NCBI GenBank assembly: GCA_009733775.1
Contig: WOGZ01000115.1
Coordinates: forward strand, 30,342-94,341
DNA from: Alectoria sarmentosa
Taxonomy: Eukaryota > Ascomycota > Lecanoromycetes > Lecanorales > Parmeliaceae
Reading direction: 5' to 3'
DNA length: 64,000 nucleotides
Shown here: positions 56,854-64,000 of the stretch, in pieces
Numbering within the stretch: position 1 is the stretch's first letter
Layout: each line of letters opens with the position of its first letter
Translations under genes and position numbers: made by a program
The notes under the pieces: generated by a model
Told to the model about the DNA's origin: nothing
Seen by the model: the letters and a program-made list of their open reading frames with translations, nothing else
Databases searched by the model: none

Positions 56854-58781
56854 ATCTCAGTTGCGGTGTGTACATGTAGCACTCCCCTCACTTCTTTTCA
56901 AAAATTCCTTACTTGATTCGATCGCCTTACACCAGGCCATACAAAGCGCTACACAGAAACCCCTAAAATGTATAATATACCTCATGCTCTGCCCTCTTTG
57001 AAGTCTAATAACAAAGCTTAGAAAAGAGGAGAAAGCACAAGAGGAGGCTTTTCTCGGTGAGTTGTCATATCACATTCACATCTCACCATCTCGCTCTCTC
57101 TTTGATAAGTAAGGTAGGTACATACTTGACAAGTCACAAGCGTGCATTGACGATGGGCCCACGTTTACTAGCCTTTTGATGGCGGGGCACCCTGCATGAT
57201 GATGCCGATATCCAATCAGCAGGCTCACAGCAAGGCGATAAAAGCGGCGATTCTTCTCGAAGCTCGCTGATGCCTGCTCTGGCTCCGAGCTAGAATGTAG
57301 CAAATGTCGGCCCTGCCTATCCGAAATCCATGTGATCGGAGGGACTTCCTTCTTCGCGGCTCTCGCTCTCGCTCGACATCCAATCATCAGCGGGCCGTTG
57401 CCTTGGTATTTGGATGGATGCGCTGGTTATCATGTGGTCATGATGATTATTTTCATTATCATCAACGTTAAGGCTACTGTCAGAGAAGACAGACTCAACT
57501 CATCATTGTCGTTAGATTTGATAGCGGACAGTCTCCCCTCTGCTGTGGCTCGGTAACCTCACAACAATGACAGTCAGCGACGCGGTCCTTGGGTTTGAAT
57601 GATAGGTTGGGTTAGTGGCAGGAAGGGAAGATTAACCACGGGTGTGTGTTTATTGTGCCAGCTTTGTCTCTCCCCCCCCCCAGCCGCCGCGGAGGTGACT
57701 TGAAACCAGTCCATTGTGGTCAATGGGGTCGACTTTGGGTCTTGGGCCCCGTAGACCGTGGTATGTATGTAGCCGGCACTCTTCCAAAATGTTGCCGTAC
57801 TCCATTTAGGGCTTTTTTTATTCGATTGGTGGTTCGTCTTCAAATCTACAATAGCTCTTGGATCTTTAGCGTCATTGAATGAACCTTTGTCAGCATTGAA
57901 TTTAGCAGGGTGCATCGCTGCTGCTGCTGCTGCTGTGAATGTGAGAGAAATCAGAGGTACATCATTGTCGTGATCATATCCGACGACGATGTATTTTGAG
58001 AGCGGAATACTGCAGGATTCCTCGTAACATGTACTTTATGCTATCCTTTTCCCTGTCTCGGATGGCCCACGCTAGCAGGGGTCAGACACGGGGATATCGA
58101 TAGGTCAACTCTAGCTGAGTCAGCAGATCCTTGAGCCGCAGTGAGCCGTACTTTAGTGATTGGACAAACGATTATAGAAAATAGAAAAGAGCTACACCAT
58201 TGTACCAGCGCCATTAGGATTCGAACCTCAATGCCATTAGATACCACCAGCGAACAATTATCCCTATAGCTGGCCCCTGCTAGCATGTACGTTCCGAATA
58301 CTTACTTACATTCAGTGAAAGGAATAGGGCTGGACTCGCCGGAGTCCGCGGAGGCCTGAAAAACTTGGATTGCGGATTTTAGCCGAGCCCCACTATAATA
58401 GCATCGCAACAGGAGAATCCAAGGAACGGGGATTCGAGAATCGCAAGTACGCCTTGGAAATACATAGTACTGTCAGAGGCCCAGAGGCCCAGTTCATGTG
58501 TAAGTAGGTAGGTAGTAAGGATGGCAGACTATCCAAAATGGTGTGTGTGGTCAGATAGGTACCTACAGGTAAGTATATACTCGTAGCCGAGATCTGCTAG
58601 TTCCAAGTTGGCTAGGCTACCCCACTGAACAGCCTTGCGCGGGCCTTTGACAAAGAAGAAAGCCTTGATTGGTTCAGATTTACCGTCGCAACCAGGTACA
58701 GTACTTCTTGTTATCGTACTCGGAACTTCCAAAGCCAACGCCCCCCCCTGAATTCTCCTTGACCCGTCCCACACATTCATC

Positions 58782-59800
58782 ATTAGGGGCTTTCACAGTT
58801 CGATTTCGCTACCTAACTATCAATATCAATATCAACTACTTGAGGCCTCAGCCCTACCATTTGCCCCCCAGATAGCGACTTTTTTTCAACTATCAACTAA
58901 TATGTGCTGGGGCGCAGGCTTCCCAGTAGTGGAAAGCTTGGAAGATCTCTACAATTGATTAATACTTGTTTTTTTACGCTCGGAGGAGACCCCCGGAACC
59001 CCCCTTTCCCTTCGGGGGCTCTCCGAGGGCTTTTCGAAGGCTCCTATCGAAGGGGCTGTCCTCGCAAGCTCGAAATCATGATATATGATACATTATATAT
59101 GGGATTTCGAGCTTGCTTCGACAATCTTTTCGATAAAAACCTTCAAAAAGCCCTCAAAGAGTTTCGGAGGGTAAAAGGGTTCAAAAAAAAAGAGTTTGTC
59201 AGAGGCTCCGGGCATTCAAAAGAATTTAAAAAAGTTTCGATTTATTCGATCAAATTTCATAAAAATAACATCATTCGAAAGCGCGTATTCGAATCTATAA
59301 TTTTATTTGTTCATTTTGTTATCATATGACATATGACACGAAAGGAATAAGAAAAAATAGAATGTAAGAAGTTGATGTTCGAGGTTCAATCTTATGATGG
59401 AGTCTCTTTGGGACGTATCCGCGTTTAGATCGAAAATGAAGAAATAGGGTGTGTTTTAGCTCAAAAATCGTGAGATCTGAAGGTTTGATTGGTGGAACCT
59501 TGTTTTAAGCATATAGACCTTTTTCCTGCATAACTTTTGACCGTGAAGAAAGCAAGCTTTCCAATCAACTCCAGAGCTGCTATTTGGTATTCTATACACA
59601 AATTACCATAGTCAAATACACACAATTGAGACGCGCCTCGCTGTAATCACGTCGAATACGGTTAGAACGGTATTTAAATGACGAATCCATTTCAGTAATC
59701 TGCTACCTGATAGCAAGGTGCTTTCGCAGAAATAGCAGCTATTTGTCTCTTTCAAATAGCTGTCATTAGGTAGCGAAATCGAACTGTGAAAGCCCCTAAT
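58782..59800. mobile_element. 1-kb element with 35-bp terminal inverted repeats and TA ends
   Basis: Bases 58782-58816 and 59766-59800 are perfect inverted copies containing GGGGCTTTCACAGTTCGAT. Reading the termini from GGGG, both ends are bordered by TA, as for Tc1/mariner or pogo elements. The interior has GC-rich palindromes at about 58979-59066, a hairpin built on GCAAGCTCGAAATC and its complement (about 59065-59118), an AT-rich core and a subterminal CAAATAGCT palindrome. One 141-codon reading frame (58904-59329) lies inside, but it reads through the palindromes and has no transposase motif. The element ends 60 bp beyond the stop codon of the SAM/HMG/Zn2Cys6 gene. It is probably non-autonomous. 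Confidence 0.8.
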
Positions 59801-59859
59801 CTCCTGCTGTGCTTCGCTACAGTTGTTTCTTCGCTCAAGCCGTTGAAAAAATAGCCACA

Positions 59860-62800
59860 TCAAAACCCAAAGCTCCCTCCCATGTCGTCATCCTCCCCCA
59901 TTCTCTCATTCTCGCTCGTGGTTGGGAACAGACTCCCCATCCCGCCCTCCGCTCTCAAGAATCCGAAATGATCCAACTCGTTCCGCGCGTTCAAATCCCC
60001 ATAGTACTGCCATTGCTCCTGAGGAATCGCCCCACCGTAGAGACCACGAGGCGGAAAAGCGCGTTGGTTAGCCCTGTCATAGTCGGCCGACGGCGGCTGC
60101 TGGTGTCCGGGGTGCATGGGCGCTACTTCCTCCTCCGAAGAAGTCATCATATCAGACGTATCGCCGCCGACCTTCTGCGCCGCGAGTCGTAGCAGCTGAC
60201 GCATGTGGGAACAGCTGCGACGCGCTTCGGGACTGGACCTGCCCATATAGTGAAGCCAGTCGACAGCTGCTTTGGCTTCCGCGAGGATCTCTTCTGCGTC
60301 GGACGGCATATGTTCGGCGCGGAAGGCGAGCTCGAGAAGGAGGACTGTGAGGGCGCGTTTGAGGTGGTGCATCAGCATCCACCACATTGTGCCTTCGTGT
60401 AGAATGGTGGAGTCGGGTTTGTGAAGGATAAGGCTGAGGGTGGCGCGTGCGGAGGCGACACAATTGTTTGCTAGACTGCGACTTGTCCGTTTGGAGGAAT
60501 CCGATTGATCTTGGATGCGTTCCCCAATCCTACATAGGCACGGACGGTTGATAAGTGTTCGTGTGCTGTGGAAGAGGATACGAAGAGCCACTCGGCAAGA
60601 CTCCGTTTCTGGGTCTGGGGATGGACTGGCGACGTTGAACGGCTGGTCGACGCCATCTTTCCACTCAAAAACCCTTCTGTCGAATCTTTCTATTCTCCTT
60701 TGGATGTCTGACCATTTCTTTTTTCGGATACCCGGTTGGTATAGCTCGCCTACGACTTCCTTGGCTAGCATACAGAGCTCTGCATAATGCACAAAATAGG
60801 TTTCCGCTGTCTGGCTGGCGTCGTGTTTTGTCATTCTGTTCAACAACGCTCCTTGTGCGAACTCCGACATGCCCGCACTCGAAGTACGATATCTGCTACC
60901 CATCTTCGGTCTGTGATAGGACGATTCCGAAGGCGAGCTTGTTGTGTTTGGCGACTTTTCCTCCGCGAGAGTCTTTGGTATGGTGACACTACAGTCCCGA
61001 GGATTGATCATGGTTGGTCGGCCGGTCACGAGTGTGAGCATGCTCTCTAATGTCAATAGAGCGAACCATGTGTAAGCATAAAAATCTTTCGTCTCAGCCG
61101 TCACTGAGCCCGAAACATCCGTCAAGTGCAGACCTAAGGCTTGGGCCGACCTTACCGCTAGCCCAGAAATATTCCAAGCTCTACGAAACATTAGCACAAC
61201 TTCAAGTTTGGGAGCCAATGATTTACCGGTTGAGCTGGTTGGTCACCAACAAATACATCCCGCCCAATCCAAAGACCTGGACCTGGCCAAGGTAGCATTC
61301 ATCATTCAAAATGCCTGTATCTACTGCTAGCACGCGTGCTTGTGAGAAGTACAACATATGGTCTCGTGCATCTCCAGTCCAATCAGCTTGGATGAGGTGG
61401 GCGTGAACTGCGGCAATGGCAAACACAAGCTGAAGCGTAGCAACGAAGGTACGATGCTCGAAGCCTTCGGGATCCATGGTGCTGTAGAGTTGGTCGTATT
61501 GATCCATGAAGTCCATTTTGTTGAGGATGGGAAATGAAAGATGGACAGTCGAGAAGTATGCCTTCACGAGAGAATCCGCTGTGGACTTGACCGGCAACGA
61601 AAACGGGTCTATCTGATTGCCAACAACAGCAGTATCCATATCCTCTGCGTACCGTTGTGGTTTCTTGCCTCCAACCTTTTCAGATGTGGATTTTTTCACT
61701 CTTTGTTTTGAAAGCAATTCATTACCCAATTTCTCTGTCCACTTGATTTCGGAAGATTGCCCAGCAAAAGAAGGAACATAATCCGCTGGACCCTCTCGCA
61801 TGAGGTCGTCTTGGTCGACATGGTCGGTAGAACCCATTGAACCGACACCAGAAGCGTCGGACTCACCTCCACCACCGTGACTACCGCTATAGCTTTCGCT
61901 TTTGATCGTTTCTTTGTAGACATTCTTCGCGGCCTCATCTTGCGGTGGCTAGGAATATGAGTTATTTGAGGTCTTACCTTGGATCATAGATTCAATACCA
62001 TGAGTATGGCATCTTGTATCGCCTGTTGATCATAATCATCTACCTGAGGCACGAATTTGAGGAGTAGATCTTCGTACGCTTTGAGCTTCTGCCAAAGATC
62101 ATCATCCTGTCTGAAAGTAGCTTAGAGTCAGCCGAGTCAGGGCATCATGTGATCGTTGATGCATACAGAGGCCTCCCAAAGCCAACCTGATGTTGAGATG
62201 GAGGATTCGATGAGTAGAAGAGGGCGCATTGCTCACGTCTAGCCATTCTCAACGAGCGTGAGGAGCAGCATAGGTATCAACAGTATGGAAGTATAACCGA
62301 CACGCCTGTAAGGAAAACGGATATTCATACCTTCTCGTCCGGTCACGCTTTCCACTAGCGTAGTTACATTCTAGCCCGAGCTCTCTGCAATGCCGGCACG
62401 TCGGCTGCTCCCCGTAACATTTGATCTTCCTATTTCTACACAATTCGCATGCTTGTCTGACTCGTGGTGAATGTGTTGCTGAACCTGGCCCCTGGTTCCA
62501 GGTTTCTTCATCTCTTTTGAGCCGCTTAATGGCGACCTTCGAGGGTTTTCGCTCAGATCCTGACTGTCCGGTGGGGCTGACGGCCATCTGACGAAGGTTT
62601 GACGAAACACCAGTCGCCCAGGGTGTTGACGGCACAGGGCTTTGCAGAGTAGTGCTTGGTTTTCTTCGCGGGTTCTTGGCAGCTTGAACGGCCTTGAATT
62701 CGGTCAGGTATTGCTGATAGTCCTGGGAATCGTCGGTCTTTTGGTACTCGGCTAGTTCCGCTTTGTATCTTTCCCAGGGCACTACGCCCTTTGTCTTCCA

Positions 62801-63333
62801 TTCTTCTTTTTCGTCTCGTGTGAGTTGTTGCCATTTCTCCCCAACTACTTTGGACAATTCAGCGAAAGACAGATTTTGCTCTTTCAACTGCTCGCGAGTA
62901 TAATTGGAGAAGAGCACGTATGCGGAATATGGCCGCTCAGGGGCTTTTGGATCGGGCTTGGGGTGGTGTCTGTAACCCCGTTTAGTGGATGCACCACCTT
63001 GCTGTATGTCGTTACTGCTGGATGAGATTCTTCTTAGTGTGGCTGGTGGAAGATGATCGATGCCGTAAAGGGGGGTGACGAATGCTGGGTCCCGAGCGAG
63101 CCGTTTGGTATTGGCAATCTCTTTTTGTAGTTTTCTCCGATGCCCCAAGTCCACATTAAGGATCTGAGCTTGGTCAGTGGAGACCCGTACGGCAATAGAT
63201 GTGTGATACTGACGTCCAGATCATTCTCTGTGATCTCAAGGACAGTCTCCCATGACTCGAATCCTGCCTCGATAAATCTTTCCAGGTAGCGATCCATACC
63301 GAGCCATGTTAGGGTAAGCTCAAGGTCCGCCAT
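59860..63333 (-). CDS. SAM + HMG-box + Zn2Cys6 transcription factor
   Basis: Five exons on the minus strand (63214-63333, 62331-63163, 61999-62110, 61227-61948, 59860-61180) encode 1035 residues. A SAM domain occupies residues 1-60 (LTWLGMDRYLERFIEAGFESW, then LGHRRKLQKEI across the first intron). An HMG box is at about 113-185 (PERPYSAYVLFSNYTREQL, EKWQQLTRDEKEEW). A Zn2Cys6 cluster is at 279-306, with the six cysteines spaced C-x2-C-x6-C-x6-C-x2-C-x6-C (CELCRNRKIKC, then CRHCRELGLEC). A fungal-specific regulatory domain runs from about 470 to 800 (YFSTVHLSFPILNK, NQLNRAWNISGLAVRSAQALGL). The C-terminus is acidic and disordered. It should be a nuclear DNA-binding regulator. The target genes are unknown and there is no adjacent pathway cluster. 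Confidence 0.92.
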
Positions 63334-63570
63334 GGCCAGCGACGTGTTTTAGCTTTGGAAATTGAAGGAAGTGAGCAGCGCGGACGGTTCGCCAGGATCA
63401 AGTCATGTAGGAGTTTGGGATTTTGCTGGAGCAGTCAGCTTTGCGCGGCGGCTTCAGTACTGGCCATCACCCCACCTCCTTGGGCGCAGAGGAGAAGTAA
63501 ATGGGCGGGCAAGAGAATGCAAGGGCTACTAACTTGGTTAGTAGTCGGATGGAGAGGTAGGAGACAGGGT

Positions 63571-63651
63571 GAAGAGGAGGAGGAGGAGGAGGAGGAGGAG
63601 GAGGAGGGTGAGGAGGAGGAGGAGGAGGAGGAGGAGGAGGAAGAGAGAGCA
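63571..63651. repeat. (GGA)n purine tract
   Basis: About 25 GGA/GAG units with few interruptions lie about 240-320 bp upstream of the start codon of the regulator gene. Such strand-asymmetric purine tracts are common in promoters. Confidence 0.9.
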
Positions 63652-63936
63652 AAATTGAATGAAGACGGATGGAGTGAAGGAAATGCAAGATATGCTTCAA
63701 GTCGAACAAGACGCAGTAAAGGCGTGAAAGCGAGCGACGTAAGCGACCAAGGGGTTACTTGCTATGGAGCCTTGGTCACTGTCATTATTATTGTTATTGC
63801 GGATGAAATAGCCGAAAAGCCAGAGATGATGGATTATTGAGCGATGATGCAGCCTGGTGCTAGCTGGTAGGAAGGTGCAGCTTCTGGCTTCTGCATTGCA
63901 GTCTTGAAAGGAGACGGAAGGACAGAATCTTTCTAT

Positions 63937-63948
63937 CGTCATCATCAC

Positions 63949-64000
<52 letters not shown>
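63937..64000. repeat. (CAT)n trinucleotide repeat, truncated by window end
   Basis: About 20 CAT units run to the last base of the window, so the full length is not known. Confidence 0.9.

Larger units (their letters stand above)
55907..58781. other. Gene-poor region with simple repeats
   Basis: This 2.9-kb stretch has no supported gene. It contains a T15 run at about 56164-56178, (GTTT)n at 56375-56413, an 8-bp tandem repeat at 56809-56853 and a (GCT)n run at about 57917-57932. A perfect tRNA-type B box (GGTTCGAATCC on the minus strand) lies at about 58217-58227, but no cloverleaf can be drawn. Confidence 0.5.
63334..64000. other. Upstream region of the SAM/HMG/Zn2Cys6 gene
   Basis: These 667 bp hold a (GGA)n purine tract and, at the window edge, a (CAT)n repeat. 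The frames seen in both are translations of simple repeats. Confidence 0.5.

Noticed and set aside
57574..57915. Reading frames around 57.3-57.9 kb
   Set aside because: Both strands give short, low-conservation frames with no splice-compatible partners; treated as intergenic.
58205..58275. Perfect tRNA B-box (GGTTCGAATCC, minus strand)
   Set aside because: No acceptor stem, D-arm or anticodon arm can be paired around it in either a normal or long-variable-arm layout. At most it is a tRNA-derived relic.
58904..59329. 141-codon reading frame inside the 1-kb TIR element as a real protein gene
   Set aside because: The N-terminal half is a read-through of GC palindromes and the rest is AT-driven Lys/Ile/Phe. 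There are no motifs or splice context.
63467..63999. Reading frames encoding poly-Glu, poly-Pro and poly-Met
   Set aside because: They are translations of the (GGA)n and (CAT)n simple repeats.

Overview
This 64-kb window is nuclear DNA of a filamentous ascomycete (Pezizomycotina). The evidence is the density of short spliceosomal introns (mostly 46-90 bp, GTANGT-type donors, CTAAC/CTGAC branch points just upstream of the acceptor), the gene families found, and a Zn2Cys6 'fungal_trans' regulator. I cannot place it securely in a class. Exon coordinates were worked out by hand from reading frame, splice signals and remembered family alignments. Family names rest on recognition, not on database searches.

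Layout: the tail of an unidentified gene (1-78); a membrane-anchored histidine acid phosphatase (1537-3186, +); a coiled-coil hypothetical (4941-5595, +); an F-BAR/SH3 Cdc15/Imp2/Hof1-like protein (5929-8932, -) divergent from NOT1 (9402-16634, +); a PTS1-bearing alpha/beta hydrolase (17045-18544, -); an unidentified conserved protein (19213-20421, -) divergent from a U2SURP/SR140-like splicing protein (20671-23133, +); a GPI-anchored small Cys-rich protein (24002-24738, -); a transposon island (25.1-26.0 kb); two conserved fungal proteins (26349-28376, - and 29213-31544, -); HMG-CoA synthase (32439-34007, -) divergent from an HDHD3-like HAD hydrolase (34658-35946, +); an HSL-type esterase (36760-38208, +); a decayed CCCH-finger gene split by a hAT-like MITE (38362-40742, -); NTF2 (41981-42702, +); TVP18 (43439-44270, +); AIM21 (45391-48872, +); ETF-ubiquinone oxidoreductase (49245-51345, +); an SRP2-like SR protein (52073-53863, -); a GDS1-type winged-helix protein (54513-55906, -); a gene-poor stretch with a 1-kb terminal-inverted-repeat element (58782-59800); and a SAM + HMG-box + Zn2Cys6 regulator (59860-63333, -).

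Most genes are housekeeping and not arranged as a pathway cluster: mRNA metabolism (NOT1, U2SURP-like, SRP2-like), nuclear transport (NTF2), Golgi/actin/septation (TVP18, AIM21, Cdc15-like), sterol precursor synthesis (HMG-CoA synthase) and mitochondrial electron transfer (ETF-QO). There is no secondary-metabolite core enzyme, CRISPR array, rRNA or convincing tRNA.

The most unusual content is (i) four short terminal-inverted-repeat elements with different apparent target duplications (3 bp, TA, 8 bp, TA), one of which interrupts a gene that also carries stop codons and frameshifts; (ii) very small exons (6 nt in the SR protein, 7 and 18 nt in NTF2, 16 nt in TVP18); and (iii) a regulator combining SAM, HMG-box and Zn2Cys6 domains. 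I did not find a clear new defence or biosynthetic system.
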